Shown here piece by piece: positions 10,187-18,892 of a DNA stretch of 64,000 nucleotides. Source of the DNA: Rebecca billardiae RCC1528. Taxonomy: Eukaryota; Haptophyta. The first letter of the stretch is position 1. The number at the start of each line of letters is the position of its first letter. Below the pieces are notes generated by a model that saw nothing but the letters and a program-made list of their open reading frames with translations, ran no database searches and was not told the DNA's origin. The DNA lies in NCBI GenBank assembly GCA_965240325.2, contig OZ251238.1, forward strand, positions 1,302,001 to 1,366,000. Reading direction: 5' to 3'. The translations under genes and the position numbers were made by a program.

Positions 10187-11457
10187 GGTCGTCATCATTC
10201 GTCAAAACTCGCTATATGAGGGTATGCTTTCATTTGGTGAGAATGTTGGAAGGAATATTTAGCCAAACGCTGGCTATGTGCAAGGAGGGCCTTCATTGGT
10301 CGCTTGCTCATGATTATTAGTGCTGAGGAGGAAGTGGTAACAATATGGGTTGGCGCTGCGCGTCAACTTGGGCTGGAAACCTGTTTCTGAAACGCATGAT
10401 GGCACGCCGGGCCGGTAGCCCGAGCTCGGAATTCCGACGCTGCCAACGGCGCCACAGGGGCGCAGCGGCGGGGCTGACGACGCGCGCGCGTGTGCACGTC
10501 TGACCACGGAGTGCGCGCTGCAATGACTGACCCGTCCGCAGCACCACGCCCCGCGCTGTGAGTGAGAGTGTGGCCCGCGCCCAAGCGAGAACGCGGGCCG
10601 GGCGGCACTCCGCCGACCTCGCTGGCCGCCGACCAGCCCGCGGCCGCCTGCTGCAGCTCGTGGAACACGCAGTCGCGCGCTCGCGCGTGGAGGGCGGACC
10701 TGCGCGTATGCGCCCGCCGGGCTTGCCGCTTCATCCGCTGGCACCGCAGTGCAGGTCGAGCCGTCCGCCGCCCACCGAGCCGGCGCCACGCCTCGCGTTC
10801 GTGCTCGAGCTGAGGCGGCGGCGTGTCGCCCGAGCCGGCGGGGTCGCGCGCGTGCGCGTGGTGGGCAGCCTCGCGCGTGCGCCCGCCGCGCGCCCCGCGT
10901 CTCTCGCTTGGCGCCGCACGCGAGCCGCTCGTCGCGCGACCGAACGAGACGTCAATCGCAAGGGCGACCCTTGGAATGGCGTGGGCTCTCCGCCTTGTCG
11001 TCCTTCACGGGACGTCGTCGATGCGAGGCCGCGCGAGGTTGCTCCGATGCTCGTAGTCCAATGCAAGATGATACCCGCGTGCCAATATCAGCGCGCCCCT
11101 TTGCTCGTGAATTGTCTAGCGAGAAAGTGGCGGATCGTGTGAATGTGAAGTGTGAACTCGCGACACGACGAATGGGCCGATGCGATTCGCGCGAATGTGA
11201 GTACGCAAAGCGCCGAACGACGAGCGGCTTTTGACCGAACGACGAGCGGCTTTTGTCCTATCGAGCGCGTAAGTGGGTACGCGAATTGCGCTTATGTGAC
11301 CCGGTGGGTGGTGAGCCGGGCGTCAAATAAAGGCCTGCGACGGGCTGGTCCCCAGCGTGAAGTCGTGCCTTTGTTCTCGTGGGTTTCCAGAATAATTAAT
11401 GCATGTCGTAGTGCTCCACGATGAATTAATCAACTAAATACTACTCCGAATCGCACG
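10187..11457. other. Intergenic, no confident gene
   Basis: 10187-10340 has relatively low GC. Between about 10440 and 11000 GC is high and frames are long on both strands (for example minus-strand CVFHELQQAAAGWSAASE before a possible GT donor), but no domain is recognisable. It may hold a gene remnant. Small direct repeats of CGAACGACGAGCGGCTTTTG occur at 11215-11252. Confidence 0.4.
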
Positions 11458-11585
11458 ATGGCAGACGATGGCGCGCGCATCAAAGTGCTGGTCACGGGGG
11501 CGACGGGCATGCTCGGCCGCTGCCTGGTGAGGCGACTCTCGCGCGCCCCCGAGAAGTACGAGGCTCTCGGCGCCTCGTACTTCCA
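11458..11585 (+). pseudogene. 5' fragment of an NAD-dependent epimerase/reductase (RmlD/MAT2B-like)
   Basis: From the ATG at 11458 the first 43 residues form a Rossmann nucleotide-binding start: KVLVTGATGMLGRCLVRRL, with the TGATGxLG glycine motif of extended SDR proteins such as dTDP-4-dehydrorhamnose reductase or methionine adenosyltransferase beta subunit. The similarity ends after ASYFQ, exactly where composite repeat DNA begins at 11586 with CCCAAACTTGC. No continuation of the fold is seen up to 16 kb. I infer a gene cut by repeat insertion or a translocated first exon; a long intron into unseen exons is less likely. Confidence 0.6.
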
Positions 11586-13195
11586 GCCCAAACTTGCGGT
11601 TGATATTGCTGCGATTTTGGGCAAGTTTGGGCCGAGAGCGCGGCGCCGCAGGAGGCAGAGGCCTCGAGGGCCTCCACCCCCCCGACACCGCGCGCACCCA
11701 AGGCCATGCCCACCCAGCAACCAGCAGGGTGGGAGGGCAGGGAGAAACAACTCCCAGAGGAGGAGCAGCCACCAGCGCAGCGGTGACCAGAGCAGCCACG
11801 CCGGCCGCCGCGCCGCGGGTGCAGCCAGCGAGCGCGGCCGCACCCAGACGCGCATCGCTTGCCAAGCTGCTGAGCCAATCCAGGCCCGCGCCCAATCCGG
11901 GCCTGGCTCGGCTTGACGACCGGAAAACCTCCAGGCAGCCGGACCCTGGCTGCCAGCCCGCCCTCATGAGGGCTACCGGTGAGTTATACCCGCATAACCG
12001 AGCGGTTATACAACCATAACTCACTCGGTAGACCCACATGAGAGTAGATTGAGGTGGGGGCCGCGTTGATAAACGCGTGAGGTGACTAGGTCACACCCCC
12101 GAAGCCGTCCAGGATGCGACGCCGACCAGGAAGGACTCGCCGATGCATTCGAGCAACTACGCCGACAGAAGCCGATGACCGCCTAGACGCCGAAGAGGAA
12201 GTACTCGATGGAGCACGTAGACCGCAGGCGCTGGCAGCCGACGCCCCCCCCCCAACGCAAGTTTGGGCAGAGCGCGGCGCCGCAGGAGGCAGAGGCCTCG
12301 AGGGCCTCCACCCAGAAGGAGGTGTGGAATGCCACACCCCGCAGGGGTGGTGGCCGGGGGCCCGAAGAGGCCGAGGCCGCCGAAGGAGTAGCGCGAGGAC
12401 CGAAGGCGGCAGAGGCCCAGAGGGGCTCCCCGCAGGGTTGTATGAGTAAGGACGATCCAGACGGCATGAGACAGTGGGCACGAAGACATGCGCGGCGGCG
12501 GCGGCGCAGGCGGGAAGCAGGCGCGAGACACGCACGCGTAGCGTCAGATAAGGTAGCAGGTCGCATCCCACACACAGCAGTGCACGGCAGACTGCAGAGG
12601 AGGCGGCAGAGAAGGAGAGAGCAGCACCCACCCGCCAGGCGATGAAGGCAAGCGAGACTGCGAAGCGTGAGAAGATTGCAGACGGGGACGCCTGGGAGCG
12701 GTTCCCAGGCGCCCCCATCGAAAGCAGAGCATGAGAAGATTGCAGACGGGGACGCCTCGAAGCGGTTCCGAGGCGCCCCCGTCGAAAGCAGAGCATGAGA
12801 AGATTGCAGACGGGGACGCCTCGAAGCGGTTCCGAGGCGCCCCCATCGAAAGCAGAGCATGAGAAGATAGATTGCAGACGGGGACGCCTCGAAGCGGCTC
12901 CGAGGCGCCCCCATCGAAAGCAGATAGAGCATGAGAAGATTGCAGACGGGGACGCCTCGAAGCGGCTCCGAGGCGCCCCCATCGAAAGCAGAGAGCAAGC
13001 AGGGCAGGTGCACGAGTGGAGAGAGCGAGGGCTGAGGGCGGCCTACCGCCGACGCACACGCACCTGGAAGAAACAACTCCCAGAGGAGGAGCAGCCACCA
13101 GCGCAGCGGTGACCAGAGCAGCCACGCCGGCCGCCGCGCCGCGGGTGCAGCCAGCGAGCGCGGCCGCACCCAGACGCGCATCGCTCGCCAAGCGA
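11586..13195. repeat. Composite repeat block with two dispersed direct-repeat modules
   Basis: Module A (about 65-75 bp, around AGCGCGGCGCCGCAGGAGGC) occurs at 11616-11690 and 12256-12318. Module B (about 130 bp, around CTCCCAGAGGAGGAGCAGCC) occurs at 11738-11872 and 13063-13193. Order: A, B, unique DNA, A, unique DNA, five hairpin units, B. The left edge holds an inverted pair CCCAAACTTGC (11586-11596) and GCAAGTTTGGG (11619-11629). Frames are arginine/proline-rich and no transposase or polymerase motif is visible, so this looks like a non-autonomous element or nested elements. Confidence 0.75.
12669..12995. repeat. Five tandem 64-72-bp units, each with a hairpin
   Basis: Units begin with GAGAAGATTGCAGACGGGGA near 12669, 12733, 12797, 12861 and 12933. 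Each contains a stem of the form GGGG-A-CGCCTCG / CGAGGCG-CCCC around a short loop. In unit 1 both stem sides are changed (CGCCTGGGA with TCCCAGGCG), preserving pairing. Confidence 0.9.
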
Positions 13196-13223
13196 TATTA
13201 TTATAATCCGATATATATGCCAA

Positions 13224-15893
13224 CACAGTGCGCTAACCGCCACCGAAAGTTGAATTGGCAGAATCGGCCGATTCCGCGATCAGGGACGTTTTCGCGGAGG
13301 CCGGCCGCCATCGCTGGCGCAGCCATCCGCGCGCGAACACGCGCGCGCAGCGACGCCAGCCGCATGGCGTGCGCCAAGACGGGGGGCGGCTGAGTTCTGC
13401 ATCGCCTACGCTCGTTCGGGCTCGCGGGTCATGCCTCCCATCGCGGCCGCCTCCGTCCGCCTTTGACCAGAGTGCGCGTGCAGGTGCGCCAGCAGTCTGC
13501 GACATTGCCTCCCGCGCGCCGCGCCACACCGCGGCTGACAGGGGGGTCTAGGAGGGAATCGCAGAAAGTTACGTGGCTGAAATTGTTCGGTGGACACGCA
13601 TCATCAAAGGTAGCACAGCTGCGTTTCGCCGTTGACGAGCTGCACCCCCCCTCAATTCGCGGGCTCCCCGCGGACGCTTTGCGAGCAGGAACATCTGAAA
13701 TCCGCACGCGAACATGCGCGCGCAGAGACGCCAGCCGCATGGCGTGCGCCAGAACAGGGGGCGGCTGAGTTCTGCATCACCTACGCTCGTTCGGGCTCGC
13801 GGGTCATGCCTCCCATCGCGGCCGCCTCCGTCCGCCTCTGACCGGAGTGCGCGTGCCGGGTGCTCGGCAGCCTGCGCCCGCACCTCGCGCGCGCCGCGCC
13901 ACACGGCGGCTGACAGCGGGGTCTAGGAGGGAATCGCAGAAAGTTACGTGGCTGAAATTGTTCGGTGTACACGCATGACCAAGTGCATCACAGCTGCGTT
14001 CCACCATTCACGAGCTGCACCCCCTTCCATTTGCGGGCGCGCCGCTGCCGCGCTCGCGCAGGCGCATGGGATGGCACGTGTTGGCTCGATCATCGGGATC
14101 AAGCGGGCTGCGCAGGCAGTGGGCTGGCGTACGAGCTCACTACACGCGCAGTGTCAGAATACGCTGCATCAGGTGTGCCCCGTCGGCTTTGCTGCTGAGC
14201 ATACGGCACACGACGGGCACTCGAGCAGTGTGGCTGGCGATGAGCCCGAGCATCCCAGCTGGCATGCGAGTGGCTTACTGGGCGCAGCTGATGCACGAAC
14301 ACCCTGCGTTGCACACCGAAGGTGCCAGAAGCACGCGTTCTTGCCATCCAGTCGTATCGTCCGGCCCCCATGCGCTCAAGACGGGTGAGGAGATCTGCAC
14401 GCGTACGCGCGCGCTGCCGATTCCCGAGGAGCGCATCTGGGCGCTCGGGTTGCCTCCACAGGGGCACCTGAGCTTGACTCGAGGGCTGAGTGGAGCAGGC
14501 GCCGAAAGACGCACGACGAGTGGCCGGCGTGATTGTCTGGGGTCTCCTCGTGGCGCGCTTGCACGTTTTCGGCGCATCACCACTGTGCTGACTTTGCGGC
14601 GGCGCCCCGACCGCGCCCCGAGTGACCGTGTCATCGGCTGACCCGCTGACTGCACCAGTGCACCGTAGTCCCGGTACGTCCGTACCAGGCGCAGCTGAGA
14701 CTCGCGCAGAGTAGCGCGGCGCCTATGGCTATAGCCCGGTCGTAGCTTGCGCGTATAGGAGTAGCAGTTGTCGTCATGCGACCTGCTCGCCTGCTGCGCT
14801 AATAAAATTTGATGACTGGCCGACCGCGGACCAAACCTGTGCGCACGCAGCAGGATTCCACTTCCAGCGACGCGGGCAGCGTGCCCGCGCGTCGACCCGA
14901 CGGCCAGCAGTCAGCTCGCGTCGCGTCGGCGGACGGCTGGCTGGCGGATGAGTCGGCAGGCTTGGGGAGCCCGCGGGCGCGGCACGCCACGCCGATTGCA
15001 TGCTGCTGTAGTTGCGCATCGCCTCTTCGTAGACGCGCTGCCTCACTCTCAGCTGAGCTCGGGCCGTCGGGTGCGACGACGGCTGGCGGGAGCCGCTGAC
15101 AGTGACGTCATCGGACGACCGACCGCGAACTCCGACCTGGCTGACGGCAGCGCGAGCAGCGCAGCACGGCGCGGCGCGATGCGATCTGCGGCGTGGCGTG
15201 GCGGTGGGCCCGCGTGACACGCTGCCAGCGCCACTGGCGCGCGAGACCCCGCCCCGTCTCCGCAGCGCCGCGCTCACATGTGACCACGACCTGCACAACA
15301 CGGGCCGTGGTCAGAAAGCCGTCGCGCGCGTGTTCATTTACGCGGCACCTTGGTGCTGAGCGCCAGCCGAGAGGTAGTGGCGACGACGACAGCCACTCCA
15401 GGTCGATGTGCACCTGCGTCTGTGCCCGGGTGCCGCTGGGATGCGATTGAGGATGAGATTGCGGCAGCATGCCCTGATATGAGCAGCGGTCAGTTTGGAG
15501 AGCGTGAGTCGTGCCAGCACACGAGAGCAGACGTGCACGTTTCGAGCAGCCGAGCTGGACCATGAAAGTCGGGAAACCAGCGCGCATGCCGCGCACCCGA
15601 AAGAGCCGACCATCTCCGCATGCTCAGAGCAGCCGGCGGCGCGCTCGCAGAGTCGCTTCGGAGTCGCTTTGCGGCCGTCTCGGCGCGTGTCATGTGGAGC
15701 TGCTCTCGAGGCGAAGGAGGAGGAAGGCGTTGATCAGCGCCGCTGAAGACTAGGACTAGGCTCTCTCGCGAGGTCCGCCGCGCGGTCTACGCCGCCGATC
15801 ACGGCCTCTTGAGGACGGTCGGCCAGCGCGCGCGTCGGCAGCCATCGTGACGCCTCTCATTCAACTTTCGGCCCGTGTTAGCGCACTGTGAAT
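13224..15893. repeat. Inverted pair of about 32 bp bounding a 2.67-kb segment
   Basis: CACAGTGCGCTAAC followed five bases later by CCGAAAGTTGAAT lies at 13224-13255; its reverse complement is at about 15862-15893, with five mismatched bases in the centre. The interval contains the 375-bp duplication and no recognisable transposase, so a non-autonomous TIR element is possible. Confidence 0.55.
13331..14045. repeat. Diverged tandem duplication, about 375-bp unit
   Basis: 13331-13675 and 13706-14045 share most of their sequence, including GGAGGGAATCGCAGAAAGTT (13550 and 13926), with substitutions and small indels. Reading frames are not conserved in length between copies, which argues against coding. 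Function unknown. Confidence 0.8.
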
Positions 15894-16035
15894 ATGGCGG
15901 TATCATATATATATATATGCTGCGCTCACAGTGACGATCGATGCTGATATCCCTCGCGTACTGGCGGGCGTCGTGTCGACGACGTCGACTTCCTGCCGGC
16001 GCCGTCACCATCAGCACTCATCACTGCGCACTGCG
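14046..16035. other. Intergenic, no gene recognised
   Basis: Frames are short or compositionally biased on both strands. A TA-dinucleotide tract lies at 15904-15920, just before the 3' end of the MATE transporter gene. Confidence 0.5.
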
Positions 16036-17772
16036 TCACCATGATCCCTCATCAGTCCGATCGTCGACACCGTCATCCATCACGAGCGCATCACCATCAG
16101 CAACGTCGTTGCTGTGCTCGCGGGTGCCCCAGCCGGCAGCGCTGAGCACGAGCAGGCGGCCGGCCCCGATCGCGAGCCGCACGCCCATGTACACGCCGAG
16201 CGCGAGCCACACGCGCCGCAGCGCGAGGCCGGCGGCGGCGGCGCCCGCGCCCGCGCGCCCCGCGGACAGCGCGGCGGCGGCGCGGTGCATGAGGGCGAGC
16301 GCGGGCGCGGCGCCGCCGATCACGCTCGCCGCCGCCCAGCCAAACTGCTGCGCGCCGTACAGCAAGCCGTCGACGGCGAAGGCGCCGGCGTTGAGCGGCT
16401 GGGAGAGCACGGCGAGCGGCCACACGGCGCACGCCGCGGCGTGCACCGCGCCGTCCGAGCTGAGCGCACGCACCATCGGCCCGCGCGCGCACGCCATCGC
16501 GGCCGCGAGCAGCGCGCCGAGCAGCGCCGTGAGCCGCGCCGTGCGCGCCGCGATCAGCGTCGCGGCGTCGCGCGCGGCGGCGGCACCGGCGGAGGCGCGC
16601 GCGAGCGCGGCGGCGAGCATCGCCTGGCTCGCGATCGCGAGCGCGTCCGCCGTCAGCGCCGCGCTGAGCCACAGCTGGAACACCACGGCGTGCGCCGCGC
16701 CGCTGAGCGCGGACGCGCCACTCGCGACCGTCGCGGCGCGCGCGAACGCGAGGAGGCCGCAGAACGTGCGCGCGCTGAGGATGGCGGCGCTGCGGCCCAT
16801 CGAGCGGAGCAGCCGCGCGGAGGGCGGCGGCCAGCGCACGCGCGCGCCCGCGCCCGCCGCGCGCCGCACGCGCGCGCCCAGCGCGGCCGCGAGCACGAGC
16901 ACGCCCACCAGCTGCGACGCGGCCGTGGCGGCGCCGAGCCCGGCGAGCGCGGCGCGCGCGCGCAGCGCTCGCACGGCGACGAGGTCGAGCGCGGCGTTGG
17001 CGGCGCTCGAGGCGCAGAGCGCGAGGAGCGGCGTGCGCGTGTCGCGCAGCCCGCGGCTCACGCCCACGAGCGCCATCCCGCCCAGCATGAACGGCAGCCC
17101 GAGCGCGCGCGCGCGCAGGTAGCCGAGCGCGGGCGCGTACACGGCGGAGTCGGCGCCGATGCCGGCCGCGCGCAGCAGCGCGCCCGCGCCGCACAGCACG
17201 GCGACGGCGAGGACGAGGCCGATGGCGGTGGCGAGCGCGAGCGCGGAGACGGCGAGCTCGAGCACGGACGGTGGCAGCCCCTGCTGCGCCCCGCCCCCCC
17301 CGCCGCCGCCGCCCGCCCCGCCGCCGCGCGCGCCCAGCTCGAGCGGCGCCTCCGCCGCCACGGCCGAGGTGGTGACAGAGAGCAGAAAGTTGAAAGTCTT
17401 GCTCACCAGCCCGATCAGCGAGGCGGCGCTGCCGAGCGCCGCGAGGTGCGTCGCGCCGAGCGAGCCGGCGCACGCGGTGTCGACGAGCGTGGCGATCGGG
17501 TCGACCACCAGCGCGAGCAACGCCGGGCCGGCGATCGTCAGCAGCTCGCGGTCGACGGCCGCGGCCGAGAGCGGCGGCGGCGGCGGCCCGGAGGGCGGCT
17601 CGCGCGCGGCGCGCATCGCGGCTCGCGCGCCGGCGCGCCAGCGGCGCGCCGAGAGGAGCGGCGTGCGTGCCGGCGTGGGTGCCGCGGGATGCATCGCCGG
17701 GTGCGCGCTGACCGCGCACGCCGCGTGCGCGACCGCTAGCAGGCAGACTGGCAGAAACATCATTACGCGCAT
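16036..17772 (-). CDS. MATE-family efflux transporter, probably plastid-targeted
   Basis: A single uninterrupted 578-residue frame from the ATG at 17772. Residues 1-20 form a signal peptide (MMFLPVCLLAVAHAACAVSA), followed by an Arg/Ala/Ser/Pro-rich stretch to about residue 65 that resembles a transit peptide, the bipartite presequence used for complex plastids. The body has about 12 hydrophobic segments and MATE landmarks: IAGPALLALVVDPIATLVDTA, then GVSRGLRDTRTPLL in the middle and QPLNAGAFAVDGLLYG in the second half, as in plant chloroplast MATE proteins related to EDS5. Predicted role: cation-coupled export of organic compounds across a plastid-associated membrane; substrate unknown. The ATG is 172 bp from the stop of the Sel1-MYND gene on the same strand. 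Confidence 0.88.
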   Translation of the reverse strand: MRVMMFLPVCLLAVAHAACAVSAHPAMHPAAPTPARTPLLSARRWRAGARAAMRAAREPPSGPPPPPLSAAAVDRELLTIAGPALLALVVDPIATLVDTACAGSLGATHLAALGSAASLIGLVSKTFNFLLSVTTSAVAAEAPLELGARGGGAGGGGGGGGAQQGLPPSVLELAVSALALATAIGLVLAVAVLCGAGALLRAAGIGADSAVYAPALGYLRARALGLPFMLGGMALVGVSRGLRDTRTPLLALCASSAANAALDLVAVRALRARAALAGLGAATAASQLVGVLVLAAALGARVRRAAGAGARVRWPPPSARLLRSMGRSAAILSARTFCGLLAFARAATVASGASALSGAAHAVVFQLWLSAALTADALAIASQAMLAAALARASAGAAAARDAATLIAARTARLTALLGALLAAAMACARGPMVRALSSDGAVHAAACAVWPLAVLSQPLNAGAFAVDGLLYGAQQFGWAAASVIGGAAPALALMHRAAAALSAGRAGAGAAAAGLALRRVWLALGVYMGVRLAIGAGRLLVLSAAGWGTREHSNDVADGDALVMDDGVDDRTDEGSW

Positions 17773-17943
17773 GCCGCCATGCTGATGGCGAAGGTATCAT
17801 CCGGCGAGGCGGCGACTGTTGAATTCTTGCTGGATTTACTTTTATTTCGTCATCATTTGACGATGAAAATCCGGGCGCTCCGCTGCGGCGGCACCGCTGC
17901 CACTGCCTGGCGCCTGGCCGGCGCACGTGCTGACTGCTGCAGC

Positions 17944-18876
17944 TTATTCTCCGCCCGCTTCGCGGCTCCACGCCTGGCAGTGCGGCCTGTGCACCTTCCA
18001 CGCGTGCTTGATGCACGGCTGTGAGCAGAAGCGCGCGACGTGGCACCGCTTGCACGCGCGCAGCCCCCTCGGGCCGGGCTTGGCGCACGCGAGGCAGCAC
18101 GCCTCCGCGACGTCGCGCTCGCTCGCAAAGGGCGCCAGCACCTCGAGCGGGTCGAGCTCCACGCCGCCCTCGCGCGCGCGGTGCAGCAGCTGCGTCGCCG
18201 CGGCCACGTCGCGCGCCACGCCCTGCGCGCGCAGCAGCTGGCGCGCCAGTCGCACGGTCGCGTCCGCGTGGCCCGCCTCGGCCGCGTGCCGGTAGCAGCG
18301 CGCGGCCTCGGCGTGGTCGAGCGGCACGCCGAGCCCGTTGGTGTGCGCGTGGCCCAGGCTGTACCACGCCCCGCCCATCTGCTCCTCGTCCATGCTCCCC
18401 TCCTCCACGCCGCCCTCCGCCGCCTGCCGGAACAGCCGCGCCGCGCGCGCGAGGTCGCGCGGCAGTCCGCGCCCCTCCTCGCACATGTAGCCGAGCTGGA
18501 GCTGGAGCTGGAGCGCGCTCGCGCCGTTGCCGCGCGCGGCGGCGTGCTCGTACAGCCGCGCGGCCTCGGCGAGGTCCTGCGGCGCGCCCGCGCCCTTCTC
18601 GAGCGACAGCCCCAGGTTGAAGTGCGCCGGCACGTCGCCCTGCGCCACCGCGAGCCTGAAGAGCCGCACGGCCAGCGCCGGGTCCTGCTCGACGCCCCAC
18701 CGGCCCATCTGGTGCGCGGCGCCCAGGGAGACCAAAGCCTGGGCGTCGCCGAGCTCGGCGGCGGCGCGCAGCCAGCGCACGCCCTCGCGCTGGTCCTGCG
18801 CCACCCCCGCGCGACGGCGACGGCGTGGGGCGCGGACGTGTTGGCCTATTAAAAGAGAGTGGTAGGGGCTTTTCAT
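17944..18876 (-). CDS. Sel1-like repeat protein with C-terminal MYND zinc finger
   Basis: 310 residues. From about residue 30 to 240 there are five to six Sel1-type TPR-like repeats (ALVSLGAAHQMGRWGVEQDP, HFNLGLSLEKGAGAPQD, AWYSLGHAHTNGLGVPLDH). The C terminus is a MYND zinc finger with CLACAKPGPRGLRACKRC, then ARFCSQPCIKHAWKVHRPHC, all eight ligands present. Such proteins are scaffolds for protein-protein interaction, sometimes in protein quality control. The ATG at 18876 lies only 16 bp after the stop of the GT47 gene on the same strand, and the first repeat starts abruptly after a short basic leader. The true first exon may be missing, or the pair may have been brought together recently. 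Confidence 0.85.
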   Translation of the reverse strand: MKSPYHSLLIGQHVRAPRRRRRAGVAQDQREGVRWLRAAAELGDAQALVSLGAAHQMGRWGVEQDPALAVRLFRLAVAQGDVPAHFNLGLSLEKGAGAPQDLAEAARLYEHAAARGNGASALQLQLQLGYMCEEGRGLPRDLARAARLFRQAAEGGVEEGSMDEEQMGGAWYSLGHAHTNGLGVPLDHAEAARCYRHAAEAGHADATVRLARQLLRAQGVARDVAAATQLLHRAREGGVELDPLEVLAPFASERDVAEACCLACAKPGPRGLRACKRCHVARFCSQPCIKHAWKVHRPHCQAWSREAGGE

Positions 18877-18892
18877 CAGCTTTTGCTTGATG

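Noticed and set aside
12669-12995. CRISPR-like array of direct repeats
   Set aside because: Units are contiguous repeats of 64-72 bp that are nearly identical throughout, with no variable spacers, in a eukaryotic genome.
16097-18700. 867-codon Arg/Ala-rich frame opposite in register to MATE and Sel1 genes
   Set aside because: It overlaps two well-supported genes in another register and its composition is that of GC-rich shadow translation.
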